Positions 1 to 12,700 of a DNA stretch of 64,000 bases are shown one piece after another. The notes beneath the pieces were generated by a model, which did no database searches, had not been told where the DNA came from, and saw nothing but the letters and a program-made list of their open reading frames with translations. Both the position numbers and the translations under genes were made by a program. Source of the stretch: Antennarius striatus (Eukaryota; Chordata; Actinopteri; Lophiiformes; Antennariidae); assembly GCF_040054535.1 (NCBI RefSeq), contig NC_090796.1:6499001-6563000 (forward strand). Direction: 5' to 3'. The first letter of the stretch is position 1. Every line of letters starts with the position of its first letter.

Positions 1-2980
1 GGTTGTTTTTTGGTGGCATACTCTACATGACTGCCATGCAGCTACCAGTCTCCTTGGTGTGAGTGCCTTGTTTGAGATATCAGTGGACTAGATTTCAGTC
101 GATGTATTTTTAAATTTCAGAAATGTCAGTGTTTCAAAGCTAAGAGGTCCCGGGCCTGATGTCACTGTTGAGTTACAGCCAAATGCAAACAGTGCTGGTG
201 AATTCCACTGTAGAACATATTGGGAAACAAGGAAAGGAAAATACGCTTTATATTTCTCAGCAGGCTGTTCAGTTTTGGGGGTTTTTTGCTGAACTTGATC
301 AGGACTAAGATGTGTCAAATTCAAAACCTTGGGAAAACACCAAAAAAAAAAATTGTATTATTATTCAACCCAGTTAGCTTCCATGCAGATAATAAAACTA
401 TACATTTTTCATTTAGTGAATTAAACCAAACCATTCCATTTATTAGGGGGAAGCAGTAACTTAAATACAATCAAACATTAGACGTTTCCTCATTGAGATA
501 AAGAAGTAACTAGTCAAACAAGTGCGCAGGATTCCAAGCAAACATTTGATTCCAGTCTTATATGGTTGACATTTGTTTCTTTCACCTACATTCAAAGATA
601 ATAATCAGTAAAGAAGTACTGGGAAGTTTTGCCAGTGAAAGTTCAAAATTCATCAAACACATTGTGGAAACATTGTCTTTCCTGACTACATGTCAATTTT
701 TGGTCAAATACTTCAAATAATTCTATGTCTTTGACCTGAATCAGGCCTGCCTGCAGTCTTTTGTGTAAGCTGTGATTAGCGGGGAGGTTTGCTGGAGCTA
801 CTAATTGTTATGAGGAAGCTAATGGAATGTGGTAGGGTGGTTGTTTTGGGCTGGGCTGTTGAAGGACACAAAATCTTAGCCAAGGGGGTCATGATGTTCT
901 TCTACCAGGCTAGGAAAATAAAAATGTTTGGGCTATAGTCGCTTAACTGCCTTGACTTTGCCAAATTTGATGATTAAAAAGAGACTGTTGACTCTTTGAA
1001 TGTGGGTTTGATGTTTGAGATACCACAACAAGTAGTGGAAAAAATGGCAGTTTTATTAACAACCAAGAATACTAATGTTTTTGCCATTTATGGCCTCAGT
1101 GGTTAAAGTTATATTACTCGGAAGCTGTTTATTTCCAATAACTGACACATTCACAGGAAGCCTTGCAATTATAATTTCAGCAAAACCTTCATACAGTAAT
1201 TACATCCTGGATGGTTGCACCGATTATTTGTTTTTATTTAAATTCCAAGAATTGTTTTCCAGTGACAAATATTGGATAATGATGTCCAAGGCTAAATAGT
1301 TTGGCTGTAATTTTCCCAAAGGCAGAACTGTGACAGCTAATTTATCTAAGCAAAGTTAACATCATCAACATAATGACTGCGGTACATAAACAGTATGCAA
1401 AAGCATCATATATTAGCTCTGGTATGCATCTTAAGAATTGGCAGCCATCCTGGGAATTTTCATAGTGATAGTTAATAGTCATGCAATATTTTAGCTGTGG
1501 CTTCGCATTAAGGTTGGTGATTAATTGTTTCTATTTAGATGTCTTTGGCACCGTCATGAGGTTCACACGTGTGTTGATTAGCATACTGTATATACTATAT
1601 TATAATTCCATTCATACATCAGCTTCAGGTGCTTTTTTTGTTTGGCTATTTAGTTCAATAACATTCTGTTTTAGGATGGCAAATAGATGTTAAACCTTCT
1701 AAAATCCAGCATGGTATTTTAATCATTTTGAGTGTGTTGACATGCTCGCATTAGTATGTAGGAGGTGTTCCCACTCACAATGGCCAATAAGACCAAAACC
1801 CTTATACGTACAGTCTCAGTTAAAACTTACCCTATGGGTCAAAGTAACAGTTAATGAATCCATCCCTGTTGAACGCTATCTTAACACCCGTTCATGGCGT
1901 TTGTGTTGCCATGTGGGTCCCACATGTTTTGTTCTGAAGAAAACAGATCAGAAAAATCAGTGAAAAATGAAGAAGGGCTCAGAATTTTGAACCATGAATA
2001 CAAGAATAAACATTACATGTTTGTCATGCTGTATGCCAGTTCATGTGTGTGTGAGTGTGTGTGTTGCCAATAGATAGGCTCAACCCACACAGCAGTGTCC
2101 TAATCCGAGTGTGTTTTGTCATCTCTGTGTTTCCTGCCCAGACTGTGAATCATGACAGCAGGTGGACTCTAATCACAGGCTCAGAACAGACAGTTATCAG
2201 ATATCTCAGCCACCGTTTGTTCAAGGTGTTGCTGGTGTTTTTTGGTTCACAGCGGTGATGTGTGTCACCTGTGTGACACAAGTACACTACTGTTTGGTGA
2301 TGTTGGCACACTTTGCACTTTGAGGTTTGATTCTCTGTATTTCCAGGCCATGATGTGCGTGCCTCACAGTAACCTTACCCTGTGAGCGCACAGGTGATAC
2401 CAAGCTGAATATAGCCCCCTTATGGCCAGCTGGCCTTTCTATTTAAAACAGGGTGGAGGGGTGGTGATACAGGGAGGGGGTTCGACATCAGCATTCTACT
2501 AGACCCAGAAGTTTGGGGGAGTTTTCTGATAGGATTTAGATGAATCAGTTACGATTCTCCAGCTATAACTCTCATACCATCTTAGAGTGTTCATTATTGA
2601 GTCTAAATGAGATGCCTTTCATCAAGGGCGGACCGATCGACATGTCAGAGCTGTGTTGGTGATTGGATATCAATCAATCGGTCTGTGATTCATCTCAGTA
2701 TCAGATTCACTCGGATGTCTTTGACAAGGTTGGTTTTGGATGAGGTCATCCACATGTGCAGTAAAAGCGTAAAGCATCTCCTAGATGGACTGATTCACCA
2801 TTTGTGTTACAACATGTTCAAGAACATATTGTCTCATTCACAGGGTTGTGATTTAGTCCTGTGTTCACAGCATGTGTTTAATAGAGAGGAGGCTTTGTAT
2901 GTAGCAACCCCCCCCCCCAAGAGTGAATGAATGGCAACAGCTGAGCAGGAGAACTTTATAGGCAACAGTCTTGTATGTGT
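1..2980. other. Upstream or intronic DNA before the first visible mrtfa exon
   Basis: I see no protein-coding exon here. Open frames are short, start anywhere and lack family motifs. In mammals MRTFA has alternative first exons far upstream, so this may be either 5' flank or intron of a longer isoform; the sequence does not decide. There are short TG-rich patches near 2045-2065 and 2975-3005. A TATA-like stretch lies at about 2953-2960. Confidence 0.5.
2950..2962 (+). promoter_or_regulatory. Possible TATA-like core promoter of the proximal mrtfa transcript
   Basis: The sequence ctttataggc sits about 30 bp before a GA- and CT-rich stretch that reads like a 5' UTR and continues to the start codon at 3631. 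No other core element is obvious. This is inference from position only. Confidence 0.25.
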
Positions 2981-2984
2981 GAGT

Positions 2985-3178
2985 GTGTTCATGTGTGTGT
3001 GTGAGTGAGGGAGAGAGACAGAGAGAGAGATTCAGCAGGAACTGAACCAGAGCAGTCTCTCTCACATGCTCGCTGCTGTCCTCTCTACCTGCACCACTGG
3101 CGCCTCTTTTCAGTTTCTTGTCTACGAGTCGCCTTGTGGACCCCCCCCGACACGCACACACACACACTCACACGCACA

Positions 3179-3221
<43 letters not shown>

Positions 3222-3630
3222 CATCATCTATCTTAGAAACCTTTGCAGAGTGGGGCTGTCGTGACTCACCGGCTGCCACTGCAAGGGAAAGAGAGAACAG
3301 AAGGAAGGAAACAACAGGGAAGAAGAGAAAGAAGGAGAAGCTGAGAGAGCGATCGATTAAAGAGAGGCACTGGGAGAGGAGAGCTAACTCCTATTTTTCC
3401 AACGGTTCGGCTGAAGGAGATTCTCTGACTTGTATGCGAGCCGTCAGGAGCATTTGATCCACGTTTTCCCCGTCTAAAAGACGACTAATCGAAGGGACAG
3501 CTGGTGCAGTTTGACACATCAAGGACTTGTTTTTCTTCTGAGCCGACATTTGGGACTTGTGTGGACGACGAGTTTTGAATTTAGAATTCCAATGTTTACC
3601 AGATAGTTTATCACCAGTCTGACGTTCTAA
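2985..3630 (+). other. mrtfa: Probable 5' UTR of mrtfa (proximal first exon)
   Basis: The stretch contains no good acceptor next to the start codon and is continuous with the coding part of the exon. It is purine-rich (3270-3375) and contains a (CA)n tract. A stop codon TAA at 3628-3630 lies immediately before the ATG in the same frame, so ATG 3631 is the first possible in-frame start. The 5' boundary is a guess. Confidence 0.4.
3151..3220. repeat. (CA)n microsatellite in the mrtfa 5' UTR region
   Basis: About 70 bp of CA/CG-interrupted dinucleotide repeat; the last 38 bp are nearly pure CA. Confidence 0.9.
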
Positions 3631-3766
3631 ATGATAATGCTGGACAACAACCAGTGCCTGTCCATTGAACCCTCCCCCCCGGGCTCTCCTCCAATGGGAG
3701 AAGACATGGAAAAGGCAGGATTAATGATGGATCATGACAGACACATCTATCACAGCCTGAAAGAAG
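3631..3766 (+). CDS. mrtfa: mrtfa coding exon 1 (alternative N-terminus)
   Basis: It encodes 45 residues starting MIMLDNNQCLSIEPSPPGSP and ending HSLKE, then a one-base overhang into donor GTGGGC. The junction SLKE-VLQL resembles an alternative N-terminus known for MRTFB. The phase fits exon 2 exactly. The start is fixed by the in-frame stop directly upstream. This short N-terminus would lack the longer N-terminal segment of the main mammalian isoform. Confidence 0.8.
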
Positions 3767-6700
3767 GTGGGCAGCCTGGAGGCATGATATATATGACTTA
3801 TTCTAAAAGTTTGTATCAGTATTTTACATGGTTGTGTAAACAGCATGGTTTCTCTTAGCGTTAGCATTTTGGTTCACTGAGCTGCATAGGAAGGTGGTGT
3901 AAGTAGTTTCTTCATTATCAAATTAGATGAAAAGATTCAAGTTATAGAAGAAAGATAAACATGTGGCCTACCGTAGATGTGAGCTGCTGTGATGTCACAT
4001 GACACATCAGGTTAGCAGCATTAAAAATTGCTGATTGTTTCTATGCATCCCTGGTAGAAGTGGTAAATGTAGAATCTGGTGCCTACAGGGTTCAGCTTTC
4101 AATGATTTTCCATCAAAGATTACAGTCATGAATGACGACCCATCTAGACAACATAACATCTCTCTGTCATTAATATTCATACAGCTACAGCTACAGCTGT
4201 CACTTATAAAATCATTCAAGGTCCATTTTTCTGCTGACTGCATGTCCACAGGAAGTGGGAGTGACAGGAACTGCTTAAAGTTGTGAAAGCTGTGGGAATT
4301 TGACTCGTCATCCTTGAACTTTCGGATAGTTGTTATTCACAGCCACACTCTGGTTGTTGTCTGGATTCCCATTGCAGTACAGCGTCGCAGTAGAAGTGGT
4401 GGTAGCACCTGGATGTGAATGGTCTTAACCTTGTTTTGTTACTGCCCTGTAACCTCAACCATTTTCACTGGTGTGTGAGACGTTTCAGTCAAACTGTGCT
4501 GCTAAGTAAAGCATGAGCATATGCCGGAGAACATTTCCACTGCCGATGCCAGGCCGAATGTCTGTGCAGAGATATTTGTGGTGATCATGTGCGTTTTTTT
4601 TGTCTTTATGTGCCCACTTCCTCCACCAGCGTGACCTGTTCTGCCTTCATGTGTGTTGCTATGGTCAGTATGTCTAGGCCTTGATGTGCCAAGCCTGGGG
4701 GGTCTTTGGGGACAGCGGCACACACAGACAGGTTTAATCAGATCTAATGACACGCGAGCAGTGGAGGATTAGCCCAGTTGGCTACCAAGAACTTTTCTCT
4801 ACCTCACTGACCTCTTCCTTCTGCCTCTCTAATCTTAACCTCTGGATTCCTCTCATCACTAATTTTACATGGCTGAGGATTTTTTTTTATCGTTTATACT
4901 TCCAAATCTTTTAAAAGCTGTGCTTCAATACTGATCTGGGATAATTACAATTGACTGTTCTTTTAGCTTAATACATTTTTATGTATTTAAAAGATAAAAC
5001 TACTAAATAATAAATAATAGTTTTCTTGCTTAGACATGACAGTAAAACCTTTAGGCAAAATTCATTGGAGATGACATCTCAGTGTAAATAATAGGATATG
5101 AAGACTATTATTTATTATTCTAAGTGTAATCTTACTTTATAAATGATATATGCTGATGTGAGGATGCAGCTGTGCCCACATTAGTCAACCCACTTGGTTC
5201 AGACAAGCCATATTGTTGACTACACACCACAGGGCGGATTTGTTTAGTCGTGTCCTTGAGAAAACCAACTGACTTCCATTCACTGCTGCTCCTCGACTGC
5301 ATCTAAACCTTATAAATCGTGAGGCTGCCTCCCTGTCTGTCCCTTCATCCTAACTTTTAATGGTGGAGACCAGGTTTAGCTGTGTCTTAACATCCCAGTA
5401 GGCTGCCCTGCCCTTTCATCTTATCTTGAATGAACCGACCCTCAAAATGGATTGAGATAAATTCCTTATCATCTTTTCACACCAGCATCAACATAACGCT
5501 ATTAATATTAACTTAACACTCAGGGAAAATTACTGTGAGAAATCATATTGAGGCAGAGATCAGATTCCCTCTGCTTTGCAATAACTTGTTTATAGAAAAG
5601 TCTGTGTTTACATGCAGCTGGTTATCAGATCGTGTTCGTGTCCCAGTTTGTGTTTGCTTGTTTTTTGCGTTATTGGAATTCTTTTTTAATTTTTGAATTG
5701 GTCTCAATGTTAGTCGTATTTTATACATTTTATTCATTCATCATTTGTCCCAAATTATGCATCGTTTGAAATATGAACTTTATTTCATCCAGCCACTGCT
5801 GCTACTGCTAACGTCTCACAAAGCACACAATTAGAAAGTTTAAGGAATGAAATTATTGTGTCATCTGTAAAATCTACATACTTTATAAAAGTTGTGATTT
5901 TCACTTCTTACACAATTCAATGTGTCAATTATTCAGACACTAAACAGGATTGGATTCTTTAGTTGTGTACTTGTTTTCTATGCACCCACACACAGCTAGT
6001 CACCACCATGTATGAAGTGCACCAGTGAGGCTTCAGCGGGTTCAGTTATGATGGTCATTATCACTGTTGCGTTCACTAACCGGTTTAGTTTGTCAGTATT
6101 TTGATAACTGCTGCTTAAGGCCGTAACTAATGAAGATTATTATTCAGTCAGTTTATTTCACATCCAAGACCTTAATTGTAAAAGAATCTAAATACTGTAA
6201 TGGAAGTCTGACATTAGAAGATCATTAATCTGCCTTCGTTGGCTTCACATATTCACTGTGACATCAACACATCGCGGTGTTGAGAAGATTTTAGAGCAGC
6301 ATAGAGATAGAAAGCTGCGCCAGAGCGAAAGGGCAGGATTCCCTGTCCCAAAATAAACCTTGTTTCTTTAGTCGGCTTGGATTGTATCCTGCATTCTGGA
6401 ATGGCACAACCAACATGTATGTCCGTGGGTGCCGGTCCAGGCAACACGTGAGGCTCTTAAGTATTTGCACATTTGTCTGCTGTTGAGAGAGAATTCATCT
6501 CAGCAGCTGTGCTGGTGCAACTTATGCATGAGGTGGTCTGACAGTGTTTAGGTCTCCGTGTTTATGTTGCCGACGGTGAGAAACTGGCATGTTATTGCTT
6601 CCAGAGACGAGGCTGCAGTACGAGTCCAATCCCTCATGATGGAGAGCATACACCCTTGTAAATATTACTAGGGGGAATTGATGTCACCAGCAAGGGATCC

Positions 6701-9700
6701 ATAGCCAAGCTATGACATTCAGTTGTACAGTCTTATAATTTGTTGTGTTTCTCATCCAGTTCTGGATGGTTTGTCGTAACACTAACACTGCAGCCGCTAA
6801 GTGCAGCAGTAACCAGCTACCTAGCCTGCCAGCACCAATGATGTCACTTTCATTGGAGGGAAGGAACAGGTGCTGCATCAGAAGTGGACACAAGCCAGGC
6901 CAGAAATGTTTGGGAAGTCTCAGCGGTGTGTTACGTTACACACTCATATACGCACAACCCTTCAGCGGGGACAGCTGTTCCATATGAAACGAGAGTCTGA
7001 GCTGAGTGGGACTTTGTTGAATGTCCTTGTTTAAACAGTATTTGGTGCGACAGCATTCTCATTTCTTCCTCTGATTTTGTCCACTTCTTCTGTAAACTTA
7101 TCGATTACTTATCTATCTGATAAGAAAACCTCCCACTGCCTTTGAGTGTCTACAATGACGACCCTGTTGCTCTTCTGTGCTTCTATTCTTGGCGCAGTGA
7201 TGTTGCAGTTCGTCGTCTGTGTGGCTGACCGTTGTCTCCAGCTCACTTCCCTTCACTCTCACTGTTGTAAATTCATTCTGAATGACGTACACTTACATGA
7301 TCTTGGCACTGCTGTTAACATTTAAATCATTATTATTTTGCAATTTTAAAAAGAGTCCTGTTATAGTTTTTTGGTAAGTACAGAATGAAAGGTGGTGAGC
7401 TTCCAGCATGTTGAATGAATGAAAGACCCAGTGTGTGCAGCATCTATTGGTGTTTCACACTGCACCGAACTGAGCCCACCTCATCTCCCAGTTAATGGTG
7501 TTTCCTAAGAAAAAGCTGTGACACATGCCAGGCCAGCATTTGATTTGTCAGTTCTGAGTTATTATCAAAGCAGAGCAGTGCCACATGGGAGAGTCCGTAG
7601 AGGGGGACGAAAGAAATCATGGCTAGGAGGGTTTCCCCCACTTCATTTTACACACGCGTTCTTCAAAAGGCACCAACAAGAACAGGACTAAACCAGTAAA
7701 CTTTTGTGGGTACTGAACAGTCAAACATGTTCCACCTCCTTTGGTCCTGCACTGTTTGTCTTTTTGGTTCTGTCTTATGTAACAAACACTTCCTGTTTTG
7801 TAATGAGGCTCTGTCATCCCATACTCCTTTTTCCTCATCTTTTCCCCAATAATCAGATAGTTGCATGAGGTTTTTTTCTTCCTCCTCTGGTGTGTCTCAC
7901 CCTTTTTGGCTTGTTGGTGGGTTGTTGTTTTTTTTCTATGCATCTGCAAAGACTTGGCACAGAAAAAGCAGAAAAAGCAAAAGGAGCCCAGAAACAGGAA
8001 GTGTGTAGTAAGGTGTCGACGCCTTGTACCCGCCTGTTTTGTAGCTTCAGAAACAAAACTTGCCAACGATGGGGGGGAAGGATGAACTGGGTCGTATTCA
8101 TGTCAGTCAAAATTCCAATACGTGGTTACTTATCAAAACCCGATAGACGGAGTGCTGATCATTGGACTCTAACGGACTCTAACAAAGCTTTAAGAGCTCC
8201 CAGCCCTGTTGCTGCCGTTTGACTGACTCCTCTTCTCTTCTATCTCCCTTCACCTCCTCTGTCTCCATGCAGTCCTTCAGCTCAAACTCCAGCAGAGACG
8301 TACACGAGAGGAACTGGTCAGCCAAGGGATCATGCCACGTAAGTTAATGCTTTAAGTCTGTTGTATTTAGCAATTCAGACTTTGTTGTTGATAAATGCTC
8401 CTGTAAACATTACGGTATATATTGTTCCGTCAGTGCACATTACAGGCAAGTAGGACGTGCATCTGTGCCTTTGATTCATTTCAGACATCCTGTCAAGATT
8501 AATAGCGTTACATAATTCTAACACAGAGTCCTGTGTATGGTTGACTGATTCACAAGCTATCGTGCCATTTTGTACTAGATATGTTTACAGATTCAATCTG
8601 CATTTGATATCAAAATATCTTGTGTCACACTGAATGTGGAGACTTTGCTGTTCTTTGCCGAAGTTGTCAGCCCTTATCTGAGTCTGTTACCGTAAATTTG
8701 TGTTTTCTGTTCATGTGCCATATTTAGCTGTCTCTGTAGCACTTTGTGTTATCAAATAGGGCAGCTTCCGCTTCTGTATCCACTTCCTGTTTCAGAGTTC
8801 CACGCATCACACGAGGTGCTGATATGCCTTTTTTTTCTTTGCATTTTCCCCATTTCAATTAAAATACCCAGCTATTTCAAGAAAATTTTAAAAAATAAAA
8901 GTAGTATAATCTTCAAGATTCTCCAAAGAAAAGATACTTGAGTGGGTGGCTGTTAGGTGACTATCGATGCTTTGAATGTTCTTGGTAAGTTTAAAGGTAG
9001 ATACAACTCTCCTCAATTAAAGGATGGGAACAAACATACAGTTTGTATTCTGTATTCTTTGTCAGTCGTTATTTTAGATTTCACAATTTCTACCACCTCT
9101 GCTGTTTATGATGATTAATAAGCACTCCTGTATGAATTAGACGAGATAATATTCCAGTAAAGATGTGCTCAAAGTAACTAAACTACGCTTACAACAGTTT
9201 ATCTCAGAAATGCAGGAATACGTTGGAGTGGTCAGTCATTCCAGGTGCTTGTTTGAGTCGACAGCATGGAGTCCATTTAGTAGTTTCAATAAATCTGTCT
9301 GTCCTTTCACCGTTGGCTCCCGTCCAGATCATTAAATTGGGATCGGCATGTACTGGCATGTACTGTACATTACTCTCCAGCTACTCCTCTCCTGGGATAA
9401 AAGCAGACATGATGCACAAAGCGGTGGAAATGTCAGACATGGCTTTAGAAGAGATTCTTCAATGATCGAGTTTGATATCGAGGATTTCCACAAAAAGCCC
9501 TCGTTTTGACCATTGCCTTGAGACACAGCGTGCCAGAGAAAATACTAATCAGTTGTGTAACTCCTATTGAATTATAGGACTCTAAAGATTGTATGAGCTG
9601 CTAAAGAGCATCAAAGGAACATTTTCCTTCAGCAACTATCAGTTGAATCATGATTATATAATCACACTTCATTCCTTTTTTTAAAATTTTTTTTTAGCTT

Positions 9701-12700
9701 TTTTGGTGAGAGTCTGACTATATTTTAACTAAGCCGTATACAATTTACTGTATTTACTGATTTTGTATTGACAGTGTCCAAATTATGACCTATATCCGCA
9801 TAGAAAACTTAATAATATGTATTAAACATGAAGCTGAAGAGGAAACAGTGGTTGCTGCTACTGATGCAGAATCGGTTTCTAACTCTGCCTTTGGAACAGT
9901 AGTTGGAATGAAGAAGTAACTTTCCACCCTCGCTCAGTAACCACCAGCTAGATGTTCTTGAGCAAGGAAGCTGACCTCTGGCCTGTCGCTGCTGCTTCAA
10001 CGCAGCCACAGCAATCCTGTAAATATGAGGTCGGGTATTTGGAGGTCAGTCATTCAGTAAGAAACACACCAGTTGGTTGTTGGTGTTGATGCTGCAGTGG
10101 ATGTCACGTCTGGTCAGGATTGCTTGATTTTTCATATCACGTCACATTGCTCCTAATGAAACAGAGTCTGAAGGCTTTGTGAAGCTGCTTCACTACACTA
10201 TTACAACACTGATTGCTTTTGTATTCCAGTATAACCACACACAGCAGGTGTAGTTTTTACTATTTCTGCTCACTGCAGCAGTGTGTAATTATTGTTGTGG
10301 CAGTCATGAAGGCCAGCTGTGTAGACATCCAGAAGCTGTAAATCATGATTTTATTCATGTGCTAAGAGAATGTCAGATCACGACAAATTGATTGATCACA
10401 ACATATAAAATAATGCAATAAAAAAGACTCAACACAGAATGGCTTCTGAATAATTTGTGGAAATGAGACAAACTGTAAGACACTGAGAAACGTTTTATTC
10501 ATCAGTATTTTAGAAAAACATGTAGATGTTTTCTTCCCTCTATAGTTTTTCTGTAGCGGTAACTGTTTTATTCAGTTTCAGCAGTGATGTTTCTCTGTTT
10601 TTGCAATTTATTTGTCACCTTTGGAGATCTTCTGTCCTCTGATAAGCAACCAATAGCTAGAATCTACTGTCTTACACATCCATGGGAGGGATTTCACCAA
10701 CTCTTTACCAATCATACAGTGCTAGGTTACATCATTGCAACTGTCATGTACTCCCAATATCCTTCCCCAAATTAAAGTGAACATTTTTGTCGTTTATCAG
10801 CTGAGTATTTACAGACTCTTGAAATGTTGTTTTGTAAAGACTGAGTTGGTTTGTGTTTGTCTACTGAGAAAGGTTAAAAATCCCGTTTTCAGTTTGGCTC
10901 ATTATAAATTGAAAAATACTACCAGCAAATTAAAATTATGGAACAATTGTAAACAAAAATCAATATAATTTCTATGATTTATGTTTATTAATCCCATGAA
11001 TTGATAGAAAAAAACAATCTGAAGCTTCAGTGATACTTTTGAAGTCATAATTGGAGTTTCCACAGGATGTAGGCTGTGCTTGTTTGGCTAGAAACACATG
11101 GCCAAATGTTCTTTATACCCAAACGATCGTCTCCAGACTTCCAGTCTCAGATTTTTATAGCTGCTGTTCGTCTCTCACATTTATTGCACAGTTGACCTTC
11201 AAACTGCTTGGAACTTTCTACCAATTCCATAAACAACATACATCAGTATCATTTTCTGATCACAATGAAACTCAGCCTCACTAGTAGAACAACATCGATG
11301 AAGTTGTGTGTCGGGCTTTGAGATTCAGCCAAACCACAATTGTTGCCTGTTTATTGTGTACAACACTGGCTAATAGAAAAGCTGCATGTAGCTTCAAATC
11401 AACTTTTTCCACATTTAAGGAATGCATGGAAAAACTGTATGTATTAATGTGACCAGACTTCCCAGGAGGCAGTTGTGTTTACAATTAGACTTAAACTGCC
11501 GAGTAAAGAATCTGAAGGCCAGGATGCAGTCATGTGGTTCCTGGAGGATTTTCTACATATTTCCCCTGTTTAAACATAAGACCAGCAAAGCTCAGGCTGT
11601 ACCCCAGGACACCAGAGGTCAAGCGAGCTGCATCCTATCAGGTTAAAGAACTCAACTGTGGTGTCTTTCGCTGCAAAACAATGTCTTATTCCTGCACACG
11701 CAGCATTCTGCAGTGTCCCATCAGACTCCTGAGCCCCCATCTGCACTCCTGACCTTCTCAGTCTCTAGCCATCGTTCAGTCTGTCCTTCTCTGCAGTGGG
11801 GTTTTTTTTTCTTTGTCAAGCACAACTCAGAGTGAGTGCGAGCTCCATTCTTATCTCTCTCCCATCCCTCTCTTTGCTTTTCCGCCTTTGTCCGTCTTTC
11901 CACGCAGCACTGAAGAGCCCAGCAGCCTTTCATGAGCAGAGGAGGAGTCTGGAGCGAGCAAGGGTGAGCATCTCACTTAGCAATTAAACGACACTGTTAA
12001 AGCTACATGGAACAAAACTTTTGCAGTATGAACAACATAGATCACAAAGCACTTCATGTAATTGGATTCTGCTGTCAGAATAGGCACTTACAAGCTGACA
12101 GGAAATATCATATTGAAACTCAAACTTCCATAAAAAGAAAGAAGAAGGTCTACAGGATGAGTAGCTTTCACTTCACTTCACAGTCAGTGTTGGATGCAGT
12201 GATTAATAGTGATGTTAAATATGATGAGACTCAACAGCAGTACAACAAAGATGGCCTTTCCTAACTATTTTGCTTGTGATCATTTTTGTATGAATTTTTT
12301 GTGCACCTGTCATCCATTCGTTTTGTGCTGTCACCAGACTGAAGATTATCTAAAGAGGAAGATCCGGAGTCGTCCCGAACGCTCAGAGCTGGTCAGGATG
12401 CACATTCTGGAAGGTAAGTGTTACTAAAAAGTGAGAATGCACATTTTGACTGAGATTGCTTCTCTTATGTGTAACAAGCATCAAATGGAAGCTTAAAGTT
12501 AAAATATAAAACTTACGACTGACTACTTTAAAAATGATCTTTCTTCAGAATTCCCTTCCCTTCATGTTTAGGGTGTGTGAACAGATCTTTTGCATTTTAT
12601 TTTAACAAAGCATGCATGTGCTGGCATCTAGTTGATGCTGCAGAACAGAGTCTTGACGCCTTGTCGTCTTGATGCACTCTCCACAGAAACGTCGGCGGAG

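Noticed and set aside
7623..8222. Open frames up to 147 codons on both strands in mrtfa intron 1
   Set aside because: They overlap each other on opposite strands, are low complexity (Lys/Phe runs from A/T tracts) and show no domain or splice context.
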